43,399 bases of DNA from Bacteroides sp. CAG:545 (GCA_000432515.1 HF995997.1:15153-58551), one strand, 5' to 3'. Counted from the stretch's first letter, positions 7,798 through 17,716 are shown. The notes: generated from the sequence alone by a model not told the origin. Made by a program: numbers and translations.

Positions 7798-9582
7798 TTA
7801 CAAATTTTCCTGTAGTTCAAGCCATCTCATCTCTTTCTCGTCAAGCAGGGAGGAAACTGTCCCGAAACGCTGCGACGCCTCCTGGACCTTCTCATACTCA
7901 AGCGTTCCCGACGAAAGCGCCTGCTCCAGTTCCGCCTTTTCCTTTCCGAGCGAGTCAATGTCCTTCTCCAGCTGTTCCAGCTCTTTCTGCTCCTTCCAGC
8001 TGAGCTTCTTCTTAGTGGCGCGTTTGGTGTCAGGTGTCGCTGTTGCGGCCTTCTCCTCCTTCTCCTTGGCCCTCGCAAGTGCCTTCTGCTGAGCCTCGTA
8101 CTCTTTTATATAATCGTGATACTCACTGTATGAACCGATGAAATCCTTTATCTTGCCGTCCCCGCAGAAAATGAACAGATGGTCCACAAGCCTGTCGAGG
8201 AAATGCCTGTCGTGCGAGACGATGATGAGGGACCCCTTGAAGTCCTTCAGATATTCCTCCAACACGTTCAGCGTGACGATGTCCAGGTCATTGGTAGGCT
8301 CGTCCAGAATCAGCAGGTTAGGGTTCTGCATCAGGATGGTCAGAAGGTAGAGCCTGCGGCGTTCACCGCCGGACAGCCTCGACACTTTCGTCGTGAACAT
8401 GTCGTGGCTGAACAGGAACTGGTTCAGCAAACCCATATCGCTTACCGTCTGCATGACTGTCTGGTCCTCATCGAACTTCATTCCGCTCTGGCGGTAGTAT
8501 CCGATTTTCAGGGATTCTCCGCGCTCAATCACTCCGCTCAGCGTGCCGTTCCCGGAAATGTTCCCGGTCAGCAGATTCAGGAAGGTGGATTTTCCTGTCC
8601 CGTTCTTCCCGACAATGCCCACACGCTCGAAACGCTGGAAATTGTAGGTGAAATGGTCCAGGTACACGTCCGGCCCATAGCTGAAGCAGACATCTTTGCA
8701 GTCGATTATCTTGCTGCCCAGTCTGGAACCGTTTCCCATAGACTCCAGGCTAACCTTTCCGCTTGTATAGACCTGCTCGGCCCTGTCCTTGAGGTCGTAG
8801 AACGCATTGATACGGTATCTTGCCTTTCCCGTCCTCGCGCATGGAGAACTCCTTATCCACTCCAGCTCGCGGCGCAGGATATTGTTCACTTTGGCAGTCT
8901 CTGCATTGTAATTGTCGATGCGCTCCTGCCTCTTTTCCAGATAGTTCTCGTAATTTCCCCTGTAGGTATAGACTGCTCCGTGGTCGAGTTCCATCACAGT
9001 ATTGCACACATTGTCCAGGAAATACCTGTCGTGCGTCACCATCAGCAGGGTGCTGCGCGAATGCCCGAGATAATTCTCGAGGAACTCAATGGCGTCGATG
9101 TCCAGATGGTTGGTCGGCTCGTCCATTATGAAGAAGTCCGCCTCGGAAGACAGCATCACTGTCAGCGCCACTCTCTTCACCTCCCCGCCCGAGAGATTCT
9201 TCATCAGACTGTCCGGACTGAGTCCGAAATTGGTGATGAACTTCTTGATTCTCAGCTCGTAAGCGAACAAGGCATCATCGTCCAGTCCCTCCGTGAACTG
9301 CCTGCTCGACTCCAGAACCTGAGTGAAGATGTCATTGTCCGGAGAGAACGCGAACTCCTGCTCCAGGAATGCTATCCTGATATGTTTCAGGAAGGTGATT
9401 TTTCCTCCGGAGTCCGATTTGTCATTTCCCGCGAGTATTCTCTGCAATGTGGATTTGCCTGTTCCGTTCGGTGCAATGAGGGCGATCTTGTCACCCTCAT
9501 TGATATTGAACCCGATATGCTCGAACAGCACTTTCGGTCCGTAACTCTTGCTGATGTTTTCTATCTGTAAGTACGATGCCAC
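7798..9582 (-). CDS. uup: ABC-F family ATPase, Uup-like
   Basis: This 594-aa soluble protein has two ABC domains and no membrane segments. Walker A boxes are APNGTGKST (37-45, with Ala in place of the first Gly) and GKNGTGKST in the second domain. The signatures are LSGGEVKR and LSGGERRR, and the Walker B strings are FFIMDEPTNHLD and LLILDEPTNDLD. A charged coiled-coil tail (about 520-594, rich in K and E) is the mark of the Uup/YdiF branch. ABC-F proteins act on ribosomes, and Uup affects transposon excision and DNA branch processing in E. coli. The start is GTG, with no upstream ATG available. It lies 15 bp after trkA. Confidence 0.9.
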   Translation of the reverse strand: MASYLQIENISKSYGPKVLFEHIGFNINEGDKIALIAPNGTGKSTLQRILAGNDKSDSGGKITFLKHIRIAFLEQEFAFSPDNDIFTQVLESSRQFTEGLDDDALFAYELRIKKFITNFGLSPDSLMKNLSGGEVKRVALTVMLSSEADFFIMDEPTNHLDIDAIEFLENYLGHSRSTLLMVTHDRYFLDNVCNTVMELDHGAVYTYRGNYENYLEKRQERIDNYNAETAKVNNILRRELEWIRSSPCARTGKARYRINAFYDLKDRAEQVYTSGKVSLESMGNGSRLGSKIIDCKDVCFSYGPDVYLDHFTYNFQRFERVGIVGKNGTGKSTFLNLLTGNISGNGTLSGVIERGESLKIGYYRQSGMKFDEDQTVMQTVSDMGLLNQFLFSHDMFTTKVSRLSGGERRRLYLLTILMQNPNLLILDEPTNDLDIVTLNVLEEYLKDFKGSLIIVSHDRHFLDRLVDHLFIFCGDGKIKDFIGSYSEYHDYIKEYEAQQKALARAKEKEEKAATATPDTKRATKKKLSWKEQKELEQLEKDIDSLGKEKAELEQALSSGTLEYEKVQEASQRFGTVSSLLDEKEMRWLELQENL

Positions 9583-9597
9583 TGTAAATTCCTCTTC

Positions 9598-10953
9598 TTA
9601 TCTGAACAGTTTGTCCACTTCTTTTACCGCTGAAGGCAGTGCGAATACGGCCACCCGGTCATAAGCCTCGATGCGCGTGTCGCCGACTGCTATGAAATAA
9701 TCATTGCCCCGGATGATGCCACCGATGATGGCATTCTGCGGGAAGTCCGTGTCTTTCAGTGTGTTGCGTGTTATTGCACTGTCCGGCGCCACGATATACT
9801 CAAGAATCTCAGCATCGGTTCCGCTCATGTATTTCACGAAACGAACCTTGTTGCTGAGCGTCATCTTGAAAATCTTGCCGGCAGTGATAAGTTTCTTGTT
9901 GATGACGGCATCCACGCCCATCTCCTCGGCCAGGTGGATGTACTCCAGGTTCTCCACTTCCGCGATGGTCCGCTCTACGCCGAATCTCTTGGCCACAACG
10001 CAGGCGAGAATGTTCGCCTCGTCATTGTCCGTTACCGCCACGAAGGCGTCGAAGTCCTTGATGCTCTCTTCCAGGAGAAAGTCCGAATCCCGTCCGTCCC
10101 CGTTGATTACCTGGACATTGTCATCAGTGTTCTCGCTCACCTCCAGGCATCTCTGCTTGTCCGAATCGATTACCTTGACCGACTCCACGGCCTTGCTGAT
10201 ATTGCTTGCCACCATCTCTCCGATGGCCCCGGCACCGAGAATCATCACATTCCTTATCTCGATATTGCTCTTGCCCAGGAAGTTCATCAGCGGGTCAATG
10301 CCCTCTCTCGTGGTGATGATATAGACCAGGTCGTGATACTTGAACTTGGTGTCGTACTTTGGCATTATCGTGTTGTCGTCACGCGAAATCGCCACGACCC
10401 TGAATTTGGACCCGAAAGTCACGGCAGCCGCGAACTCGGACACTTTCATGTCGATGATAGGAGAGTCGTCCTCCAGTTTGAAAACCGCCACCTGGAGCTT
10501 TCCGCGCGCGAAATCCATAGTCTCCGTAGAGACCGTCCGTTTCAGCAGCGACGCGATTTCACCTGCGGCAATCCTTTCGGGATAGAACATCAGGTCAATG
10601 CCCATCTCCGTAAAGAGGTATTTGTTCTCGTACGAGAGGAATTCCTCATTGTCAATGCGGGCGCACACTTTCTTGCAGCCGAGTTTCTTGGCCAGGAGCG
10701 CACTCACGATATTGATGTCCTGCGATGTGCTCGGATTTACGGCAATGAACAGGTCCGCATCTTCCACACCTGCATTTTTCAGAACATTGATGGATGACAG
10801 GTCTCCGGAAATGGTGACCACGTCCGCGCTGCTGCCCAGTTTCGCAAGCCTCTCCTCATCGCAGTCGATAACTGTGATGTCATTGGCCTCGCTGCTGAGC
10901 ATTTTCGCAAGGTGAGAACCTACCTCACCGGCTCCTTCAATAATTATTGTCAT
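9598..10953 (-). CDS. trkA: Trk-type potassium uptake regulatory protein TrkA
   Basis: This 451-aa peripheral membrane subunit gates a TrkH/TrkG K+ channel through NAD(H)/ATP binding. It has the duplicated RCK layout: a Rossmann fold with GAGEVG (7-12) and TrkA_C, then a second Rossmann fold with GAGAIG (240-245) and a second TrkA_C domain ending in DRVAVFALP. The length is typical of full two-domain TrkA. No trkH gene lies next to it in the window. The gene starts 12 bp after the glycosyltransferase stop, in the same minus-strand run. Confidence 0.93.
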   Translation of the reverse strand: MTIIIEGAGEVGSHLAKMLSSEANDITVIDCDEERLAKLGSSADVVTISGDLSSINVLKNAGVEDADLFIAVNPSTSQDINIVSALLAKKLGCKKVCARIDNEEFLSYENKYLFTEMGIDLMFYPERIAAGEIASLLKRTVSTETMDFARGKLQVAVFKLEDDSPIIDMKVSEFAAAVTFGSKFRVVAISRDDNTIMPKYDTKFKYHDLVYIITTREGIDPLMNFLGKSNIEIRNVMILGAGAIGEMVASNISKAVESVKVIDSDKQRCLEVSENTDDNVQVINGDGRDSDFLLEESIKDFDAFVAVTDNDEANILACVVAKRFGVERTIAEVENLEYIHLAEEMGVDAVINKKLITAGKIFKMTLSNKVRFVKYMSGTDAEILEYIVAPDSAITRNTLKDTDFPQNAIIGGIIRGNDYFIAVGDTRIEAYDRVAVFALPSAVKEVDKLFR

Positions 10954-10965
10954 AAATCTCCTGTT

Positions 10966-12114
10966 TTATTTCTGCCCGAAACTGTTTTGCTCCTGCCCGA
11001 AATGACGGGCCACAATGCTGAATGTCCTCTTCCCCCGAACCAATGCCATAGGAATTATCCAATGAGAAAAAATTCCCCGCACCGCCGGCCTGTTTCCGCT
11101 ACCGCACCACCGCCTGAGGTATTTGTCAATGTCTTCCGGCCCCGTTCTGACAGCCATTTTCCTGTACTCTGCGTGAGCATTCACCACGGCCTTGAAAAAT
11201 GACGGCTTCAGTGTAAGCAGATAAGCCGCAGCAGCCGCTCCGTCTATCACCATTCTCCTGAAAATCAGGCATCTTGCTTTGCGGCAGGCCATTACGGCCA
11301 GTTTTTTCAAATCGTGGACATCTGCATTGACCTTGTCGGAAAGTCCCTGCAGGGCGATGGTCCTGGCGAGATTGTTCTCGAGCATCAGCAGGTTGTTCCG
11401 GTAGTTCAGCTTCAGTTTCCACGGCGAAGTCTGAGGCAATGTCCCGCCTCCCAAGTGGTAAACCGTCGATTGCGGAACTATGCGTATCCGGTATCCGTTC
11501 AGCTGGAGCCGCCAGCACAGGTCGATTTCCTCCATGTGCGCGAAGAACCTGTCGTCGAGTCCGCCGAGTTCCCGGAAAAGTGAACTGCGTATCATCAGGC
11601 ATGCCCCTGTAGCCCAGAATACATCGGCAGGGGAGTCGTACTGTCCCTCGTCCTTTTCGACCATATTCATGATTCTGCCACGGCACAGCGGAAATCCGAA
11701 ACTGTCCAGATAACCTCCGGCCGCCCCCGCGTACTCGAACATGTCCCTTTCGTACCAGGAATGAAGCTTCGGCGCGCAGGCCCCGACTTCAGGGTTCCGG
11801 TCCAATGTCTCCGTCAATGGCTGTATCCAGCCGTCCTGAACTTCTATGTCCGAATTTATCAGCACGTAGTACTCGGCCTCTATCATTGACAGGACCCTGT
11901 TGTAACCGCCTGTAAATCCGTAGTTCTTGTCCAGAGTTATTCTTCTGACCTCAGGGAATTTTTCCGCCATCATCTCCATGGAACCGTCCGTCGAAGCGCT
12001 GTCGGCCACGACAAGTTCCGCATCCGTTCCCTCTAGAGAATGGAGTATGCCCGGAACGAACTTTTCGAGATAACCCTTTGTGTTCCAGTTAAGTATGACA
12101 ACGGATGTTTTCAT
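10966..12114 (-). CDS. Glycosyltransferase family 2 (rhamnosyltransferase-like)
   Basis: I start this 382-aa protein at the ATG at 12114 (MKTSVVILNWN) and not at the upstream GTG, which would overlap slyD. The GT-A fold is shown by VVILNWN, the acidic NSDIEV (DxD-like) and the ATGACLMIR...MEEIDLCWRL segment. These are shared by WbbL-type dTDP-rhamnosyl and related transferases that build cell-surface polysaccharide. No membrane segment is obvious. The gene is isolated from any polysaccharide cluster and sits between slyD (8 bp away) and trkA (12 bp). The sugar donor and acceptor are unknown. Confidence 0.87.
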   Translation of the reverse strand: MKTSVVILNWNTKGYLEKFVPGILHSLEGTDAELVVADSASTDGSMEMMAEKFPEVRRITLDKNYGFTGGYNRVLSMIEAEYYVLINSDIEVQDGWIQPLTETLDRNPEVGACAPKLHSWYERDMFEYAGAAGGYLDSFGFPLCRGRIMNMVEKDEGQYDSPADVFWATGACLMIRSSLFRELGGLDDRFFAHMEEIDLCWRLQLNGYRIRIVPQSTVYHLGGGTLPQTSPWKLKLNYRNNLLMLENNLARTIALQGLSDKVNADVHDLKKLAVMACRKARCLIFRRMVIDGAAAAAYLLTLKPSFFKAVVNAHAEYRKMAVRTGPEDIDKYLRRWCGSGNRPAVRGIFSHWIIPMALVRGKRTFSIVARHFGQEQNSFGQK

Positions 12115-12122
12115 CGTGAAGC

Positions 12123-12866
12123 CTATTTCTCGTGGCAGTGGCACTCATGGTGACCTTCGCCCTCATCGTGATGGCAGTGGCACTCGTGTTCTCCCTCGTG
12201 TTCTCCCTCGTGGTGACAGTGGCACTCATGTTCTCCCTCGTGCTCTCCGTCGTGATGACAGTGGCACTCGTGATTGCCGTCATGCTCTCCGCCGTGGCAG
12301 CACTCGTGCCCCTGTTCGTGTCCCTTGCCGTGGCAGCATCCGCCGTTGCCGTGATGTCCGCAGCAACCGCCTTCCTTAGGCAGGAACTCGCCGTGAAGCC
12401 CCTCTGTCAGCTCCTTCTCGGTAGCGTCCCTTACAGAAACTACTTTTCCCTTGAAATTCAATGTCTTGCCCGCCATAGGGTCATTGAAGTCCATAGTGAC
12501 CTTGTCCTCGTGGATAGAGTCGATCTTGCCTCTGACCACCATGCCGGCACTGTTCAGCAGCGGAATGTATCTGCCTACCTGGAGCAGTTCCTCCATCAGT
12601 ACGCCTTCCACTTCAAAAGTGGATTTTGCGATATCTACTTTCTTCTTCGGGTCGTACTCGCCATATCCGTCTTCAGGAGCCAATGTAAATGCGAATTCCG
12701 CCTCAGGCTCAAGCCCTTCCAATGCCTCTTCGAATTTGGGCAGAAGCATATTCTCCCCGTGTATATAGTCGAGCGGACCGGTCGTATCTGTCGTCTTGTC
12801 CACTACCTTTCCGTCCACAGTAAGCTCATATTCCAGCTCCACCACTTTATCCTTCGTTACTATCAT
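12123..12866 (-). CDS. slyD: FKBP-type peptidyl-prolyl isomerase SlyD with His/Cys-rich metal-binding tail
   Basis: This 247-aa protein begins with a SlyD-like FKBP domain interrupted by an IF chaperone insert (about residues 1-165; conserved GPLDYIHG, LPKFEEAL, PEDGYGEYD). SlyD isomerises prolyl bonds, acts as a chaperone and delivers nickel to hydrogenase in E. coli. Residues 167-247 are a tail with about 25 His and 14 Cys, arranged as repeats of HECHCHH(D/E)GEHEGE. This tail is longer and more regular than that of E. coli SlyD. It suggests storage or delivery of Ni or Zn. It heads the minus-strand run that continues into the glycosyltransferase. Confidence 0.93.
   Translation of the reverse strand: MIVTKDKVVELEYELTVDGKVVDKTTDTTGPLDYIHGENMLLPKFEEALEGLEPEAEFAFTLAPEDGYGEYDPKKKVDIAKSTFEVEGVLMEELLQVGRYIPLLNSAGMVVRGKIDSIHEDKVTMDFNDPMAGKTLNFKGKVVSVRDATEKELTEGLHGEFLPKEGGCCGHHGNGGCCHGKGHEQGHECCHGGEHDGNHECHCHHDGEHEGEHECHCHHEGEHEGEHECHCHHDEGEGHHECHCHEK
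12126..12272 (-). repeat. 42-bp tandem repeats in the slyD tail
   Basis: Residues 199-247 of SlyD are two full and two shortened copies of a 14-residue unit starting HECHCHH, giving a 42-bp period in the DNA. The number of units could vary between strains through replication slippage, without leaving the frame. Confidence 0.8.
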
Positions 12867-12964
12867 ATCAATAAAATTAAAAACCGAGTTTTCACAATAC
12901 CTCGCGAAGGTACGGAAAAAACTCGGATTTTTGAAGTCATTTACGCCTTTGGGCGAGCTGATTG

Positions 12965-14410
12965 TCAGTATTTCACTATTTCAGAAATCGCGCTCTGCGC
13001 ATTGTGTTTGTCAAGAGCCGTGACGAAATATTTGCCCTTCGTGCTCAGACTGTACGACAGTTCAGTTACGGTATCGAGCAATGTGGCCTTCTGCTTGTCT
13101 CCGTTGCTCTTGTAAACTGCATAGTAGGCAGCTCCATCTACCTTGTCCCAGTTAAGCGTACCTCCTGAAACCACTACATTGGCAGGAGCGGAAGGCGAAG
13201 CATCCACGCCTGTTCCTCCAAGATGAGGAATGAGTGCCTTGGTCTTGAATGAGTTGCTTATCGCAGTCTGTACGCTCTTGGGATTCTTGGAAAGAGTGCT
13301 CGTGTTGTAGAACACATGTCCGTAGCAATTTGCCTTCCTTCCTGCAAGATTGAACTGCGTAGTAAGCTCATCAGCAGACTCATAGCCTGTACTGTTTTCC
13401 TGGAAACCGCTGAGGCTGTGTCCGACCATGAATGGTACTTTCGAAACATTCGATGCCCACCAGTCAAGTCTCGGAGTATAGTAGTCCTTCTTGGCTTTTG
13501 TGGACCAGTAGAGCTGAGGGAATACCGCATCTATCAGTTTTGCGGCGCAGACCTTAGGAACGTCGATATACTGGTTGTTGAAGTTGTTGTCTTTGTTTCC
13601 CTGAGGTCCGATGGTGAATGCCACTTCCGGATTTACGGACATAATCGTGCTCTTCACCAGCTTTACCATTTCGAAAACATTACTGCGTCTGAAATCCTCG
13701 ATGGAACTGTATCCTGAGCCGTATTTCTTGAAATCCTCCTCATCATCCAGGTTGGAGACGGAAGGGTAGAAATAGTCGTCCATGTGGATACCGTCCACTT
13801 CGAATTTCGTGACAATCTCCTTCACGATATCCGCGATTCTCTGTCTGACTTCAGGCAGGGCCGGATTATAAACCCACATTTTATCGTATTTCTTGACCCA
13901 GCCTTCAGGTATTTTCGGGTCCAGCCCTTCGCTGAAATAACTCGGGGTGCTGACTCTGTACGGATTCAGCCATGCGTGGAATTCGATACCGCGTTTATGG
14001 GCCTCGCTGATCAGGAAATTCATCAGGTCATATCCCGGATCCTTTCCGGCAACTCCGGTGATGGAGCGGCTCCACGGCTCGTAGGCGGACTCATAATAAG
14101 CATCCGCCATGCCGCGTATCTGGAAGAATACTGCATTGATACCCAGACGTTTGTACATATCCAGATATTTAATGTACAGTGCTTTCTGGCTGGCGTCGTC
14201 GTGTTTGCCGGAAGGCCAGTCGATGCCCCACACTGTAGCCATCCACGCTCCTCTGAGCTGTGGGGCCGGCAGTACAGGCTTTTCGGTAACTACTCCAGGT
14301 TTCTCCGGGTCTTTGTTTCCTCCGCCCGGTCTTTCAGGCTCCGCCCTCTTTTCATTGCAGGCAGCCGCCAATACGACGGCTGCTGCATAAACAAGATGTT
14401 TTAGTTTCAT
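12965..14410 (-). CDS. Lipoprotein glycoside hydrolase, GHL10 (DUF187/DigH-like) family
   Basis: This 481-aa protein has a lipobox at LAAAC (C18) and a Pro/Gly-rich linker. The TIM-barrel GHL10 domain (about 50-385) has RGAWMATVWGIDWPS at its start, FHAWLNPYR and the acidic DGIHMDDYF. A fibronectin-III-like domain lies at about 395-481. GHL10 includes DigH, which cleaves peptidoglycan glycan strands stripped of peptides. It is the last gene of the SusC/SusD operon, and its ATG overlaps the preceding stop by one base (TAATG). It probably acts at the cell surface or in the periplasm on the glycan imported by the SusCD pair. The target is inference. Confidence 0.85.
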   Translation of the reverse strand: MKLKHLVYAAAVVLAAACNEKRAEPERPGGGNKDPEKPGVVTEKPVLPAPQLRGAWMATVWGIDWPSGKHDDASQKALYIKYLDMYKRLGINAVFFQIRGMADAYYESAYEPWSRSITGVAGKDPGYDLMNFLISEAHKRGIEFHAWLNPYRVSTPSYFSEGLDPKIPEGWVKKYDKMWVYNPALPEVRQRIADIVKEIVTKFEVDGIHMDDYFYPSVSNLDDEEDFKKYGSGYSSIEDFRRSNVFEMVKLVKSTIMSVNPEVAFTIGPQGNKDNNFNNQYIDVPKVCAAKLIDAVFPQLYWSTKAKKDYYTPRLDWWASNVSKVPFMVGHSLSGFQENSTGYESADELTTQFNLAGRKANCYGHVFYNTSTLSKNPKSVQTAISNSFKTKALIPHLGGTGVDASPSAPANVVVSGGTLNWDKVDGAAYYAVYKSNGDKQKATLLDTVTELSYSLSTKGKYFVTALDKHNAQSAISEIVKY

Positions 14411-15819
14411 TAGTCTTCTTCTTTCTTGATTCCGAACTCAGTAATCACGAATCCGGTATTCATACGATATCCAAAGATAATGAGTTTTTCGTCATTTCCA
14501 TTGCTGTCCTTGACAATATGGTAATTTGTGGATATTCCAGGAGCAGTGTTACCTGAATCTCCGCCGATGATTGCAGAGTAGTCAGGCTTATGGGATTCTG
14601 CTGCCTTGAAGTTTTCCATGGCCTCTTCCGCATTTGCCCCCTTGGTAAGGTTATAGACATCCAGAGTCGGCGTTACCTTGCTTGCGCTTCCGAATTTCGC
14701 AACACATGCCATGAGGTATCTCTCCTGGTTGAATGTGAACATTCTGGCAGCTACGGATTCTTTAGGAAGAATATTGTCGTCCAACGGCAATGACGCCCCG
14801 CCAGGGGTGACGTTCTCGTCTGACAATGTTACAGGAAGGCGGAGTCCGCTCCACAGATACTTGTCGGTATCCTCGATCCTATAGACATATGTGTTGGCTG
14901 TAGCATTCGCGTTGCTTGCGAGAACCGTCGGCTCGCTGGTGGTCTTGTGATTCGTGACTTTTATTCTGACAAAATCCGTCCCTCCATTATCTCCGAAGAA
15001 AATGTAACCGTTTCCGTTCTTGTCAATGTTGCCTGAGATAGCGTCACCGTGTCTTTTCGTAGTACCAGGTATATTGGTGAAGTTTCCGATTACCTCCGGC
15101 TTGGAAGCAATAGTTTCATAGTAGTAAATCTTCAATGGCGATACGGCGGCACCTGAAAGGGACGCAATGTAGATATGTCCGTTTGCGAGGAAACCGCAGT
15201 TTACAGGGAAGGTTCCGCCCTCAACTCCTGTCATATCAAGCTCTTGCGGCTCAATCTTGCCGGCCTTGAGATCTTCATATTTCAGAACATAAGGAGGAGT
15301 CCTTTTTACTATAAGCACGAGCTCGCCGTCGAAGTCGGCACATCTGGAAACACTTCCGGTTCCTCCAGGTATCTTGGAGGCATCCAGGAACTTGTATTCA
15401 ACAGGATTTTCAAAGTCGGCTCCATAAACAGGGATACGGCGCTTGATGGTCATGAAATAGTCAGTGTATCTCTGATGGTTCTGGATTCTGATGACCTGAG
15501 TCTTGCTTGCGATGCCTTCCTCCATGGAGTAGTCATAAACTGTTTCCGTGATTTCAGCACCTTCAGATACAGTGGCTTCTACGCGGAGCTTGTCGAAAGG
15601 AGAGTCCTTGTCCAGTTTCGGGAATGTGATTTCCTTCTTGTCCTGGTTTATGGTACCTTCCACGACAGTGTTTCCGTCTGCACCTGCATTGAGAATCTTG
15701 ATGGATATAAGTTGTGTCTCATACGGGTACACCTTGTTCTCAGGCAGTTTTTCCTCACAGGAAACCAGCATTGACGCTCCTGCAAGCAATACGCCTATCT
15801 TGAATATGAGATTTTTCAT
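14410..15819 (-). CDS. Surface lipoprotein of a SusCD operon (DUF5018-like N domain, predicted beta-propeller)
   Basis: This 469-aa protein has a signal peptide with lipobox LVSC (C21). The N-terminal 25-130 region (ending QRYTDYFMTIKRR) resembles the Ig-like DUF5018 domains that open many SusE/SusF-position proteins. The rest is rich in repeated beta segments with Gly and Asp turns (for example GYIFFGDNGGTDFVRI) and resembles DUF4623-type propellers. The third position in the operon, after SusC and SusD, is normally taken by a surface glycan-binding protein, which is the likely role. It starts 21 bp after susD and overlaps the next start. The domain names are from memory of the families and not checked. 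Confidence 0.72.
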   Translation of the reverse strand: MKNLIFKIGVLLAGASMLVSCEEKLPENKVYPYETQLISIKILNAGADGNTVVEGTINQDKKEITFPKLDKDSPFDKLRVEATVSEGAEITETVYDYSMEEGIASKTQVIRIQNHQRYTDYFMTIKRRIPVYGADFENPVEYKFLDASKIPGGTGSVSRCADFDGELVLIVKRTPPYVLKYEDLKAGKIEPQELDMTGVEGGTFPVNCGFLANGHIYIASLSGAAVSPLKIYYYETIASKPEVIGNFTNIPGTTKRHGDAISGNIDKNGNGYIFFGDNGGTDFVRIKVTNHKTTSEPTVLASNANATANTYVYRIEDTDKYLWSGLRLPVTLSDENVTPGGASLPLDDNILPKESVAARMFTFNQERYLMACVAKFGSASKVTPTLDVYNLTKGANAEEAMENFKAAESHKPDYSAIIGGDSGNTAPGISTNYHIVKDSNGNDEKLIIFGYRMNTGFVITEFGIKKEED

Positions 15820-15840
15820 AATCTGTTCAGTGTTAAATGA

Positions 15841-17703
15841 TTATAATTCGGTAGGCCATCCCTCGGTCTGAGTGAGCTTGTAACCTCTCATTTCATAGTC
15901 GCTGATCTGGTTCTTGCCGATCGGACAGAGATAAGGGTTTACATTAGGGATGTCCAGATATGGCTGTCTGCCGAGTGTCTGAGGAGAGTAGAAGAATCCG
16001 TTGAGGGATGCTCCGTTCTTTCCGTCATAGACAACTGCCTTGCCGGCAGCATTGACTACACGGATCTTCCCCATATTCTCAGCCTTGAGCTCTTTCGGAA
16101 GGTCTGACTGGAAGTTTACCCAAGTGCCCATAAGCAGGTCAGGTCTTGCGTCTGTGTCCATGTACTCGAGCTTGCCCCATCTTCTGAGGTCGATGATTCT
16201 GGAGAACTCGAATGCGAATTCCATTCTGCGCTCGCGTCTGATTTCCCAGAGCAGAGGAGAGACTGTAGCGTCTCTTGAAGGGTCCGCGTTCAATGAAGCC
16301 AGATTCATGGCAGCTGTTTTGGTTACGCCAAGCTTCTTGGCTTCCGATGCGATAGGACGGTTCCTTATTGCATTGATACTTAAGTCAATGTCAGCCTGTG
16401 AGACACTTCCTTCACCGAGATCCGCAAGCTCTGCCTTGGCCTCGATCCAGTTCAGGAGAACCTCTGAATATCTGAGGACAGGATAGCCCGTGACGTTCTT
16501 TTCTCCCTGGAATTCCGGAGCAGGTGAAGCACCCTCTTCATCCAGATACTTGAGAGCTGAACGAGGAATGAACTTGGTGACATACAGATACGCCGACTTG
16601 TTCTTAGGGGTAACCTTGTTGAAGAATGTGCCTTCGAATCTCGGGTCACGGGTCTTAATCAATGTGTCCAGTGTGAAGTCCTTCGCATGGTCCACTGATG
16701 AGGTCTGCCAGTCTTTGCCGTCAGTACAGATGAATGACTTGATGAGGTCGAGAGTAGGTCCGATGTCGGTAGGCTCGTTGGCGTTGCAATATGAAGCCAC
16801 ACAATGCGTTATGCTCTGGGATGCATTGTATTTCCTGTAAAGGATGCACTCTTTGCTTGTAGTGAGGTCTTCCGAGCCGAACAGGTTGCGGAATTCTTCC
16901 ACAATGGCGAATTTGCCGCTGCTGATCACCTTGTCCGCAGCCTCGGTCGCGAGGTTGAAGAATTTCTTGGCGCGGGCTTCGTCCTTGTAATAGTATTTCT
17001 GCCAGCTTCCTTCATAGAGAGCCCATCTGCTGACAAGCGCAGAAACTACATATCTGTTCACGTTTCTGGTGCCGTCGTTGAGGCGTACGTTCTCCATTGC
17101 GAACTTGAAGTCGTCATAGACATGGTCCATCACCTCGTTGCGCGGAGTCCTGTCCTTATAGAGCTCGTCCAGCTGGTTGTTCAACGGTGCGAAGTCATAG
17201 TAAGGGACATCGCCGAAGACATTGACAAGTCTCGCATATTCGAGAGCTCTGAAGAATCTTGCAATCGCGAACCAATGGTTGTACTGCTCTTCATTCAGTA
17301 CGTCTTTCATCCGTTCTTGAATCCTGTCGGACATGATATTGGCCTTTCTTACCCATGCGAAATTCCATGTAGGGCCGGTATATTCGCTCTGCCATTCACC
17401 GAGGTCAAGGCTGGTGCTTTCCTTGCTTATCGGCACTGTTCTGGTGAACTGGGCCTGGGAGGAAAGTCTTACTACGTCATCGCTGAACGCGTAGTTGTTG
17501 CCCGGAGCATATGCTGTGGTCCAGCCGACACCATATCCCGGGAAGAAGTGTCCATTGAAAGAGTTGGCATACAGCCTGACGCTTTCTTCGCTTTGCCAAT
17601 AACTGTCATCCTCTGCGGTTGTCAGAGAAGGACGGTCGAGCACTTCGCAGCTTCCAAAAAGGATTGCGAGAGCTGACAATGTATATAATAATCTGAATTT
17701 CAT
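15841..17703 (-). CDS. RagB/SusD-family nutrient-uptake outer-membrane lipoprotein
   Basis: I start this 620-aa protein at ATG 17703 (MKFRLLYTLSALAILFGSC), which gives a proper lipobox at C19. The longer upstream frame only overlaps susC. The N-terminal TPR-like region contains WFAIARFFRALEYARLV followed by FGDVPYYD, the usual SusD signature. The C-terminal half has LLWEIRRERRMEFAFE and DLRRWGKLE, also typical. SusD lids the SusC barrel and captures the ligand. It starts 13 bp after susC. The substrate cannot be deduced from SusD alone. Confidence 0.96.
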   Translation of the reverse strand: MKFRLLYTLSALAILFGSCEVLDRPSLTTAEDDSYWQSEESVRLYANSFNGHFFPGYGVGWTTAYAPGNNYAFSDDVVRLSSQAQFTRTVPISKESTSLDLGEWQSEYTGPTWNFAWVRKANIMSDRIQERMKDVLNEEQYNHWFAIARFFRALEYARLVNVFGDVPYYDFAPLNNQLDELYKDRTPRNEVMDHVYDDFKFAMENVRLNDGTRNVNRYVVSALVSRWALYEGSWQKYYYKDEARAKKFFNLATEAADKVISSGKFAIVEEFRNLFGSEDLTTSKECILYRKYNASQSITHCVASYCNANEPTDIGPTLDLIKSFICTDGKDWQTSSVDHAKDFTLDTLIKTRDPRFEGTFFNKVTPKNKSAYLYVTKFIPRSALKYLDEEGASPAPEFQGEKNVTGYPVLRYSEVLLNWIEAKAELADLGEGSVSQADIDLSINAIRNRPIASEAKKLGVTKTAAMNLASLNADPSRDATVSPLLWEIRRERRMEFAFEFSRIIDLRRWGKLEYMDTDARPDLLMGTWVNFQSDLPKELKAENMGKIRVVNAAGKAVVYDGKNGASLNGFFYSPQTLGRQPYLDIPNVNPYLCPIGKNQISDYEMRGYKLTQTEGWPTEL

Positions 17704-17716
17704 TGTATTGTATGCA

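Noticed and set aside
8179..9570. A 463-residue plus-strand frame opposite the ABC-F gene
   Set aside because: It is antisense to two complete ABC domains with all motifs, has no recognisable domain and follows the codon shadow of the real gene.
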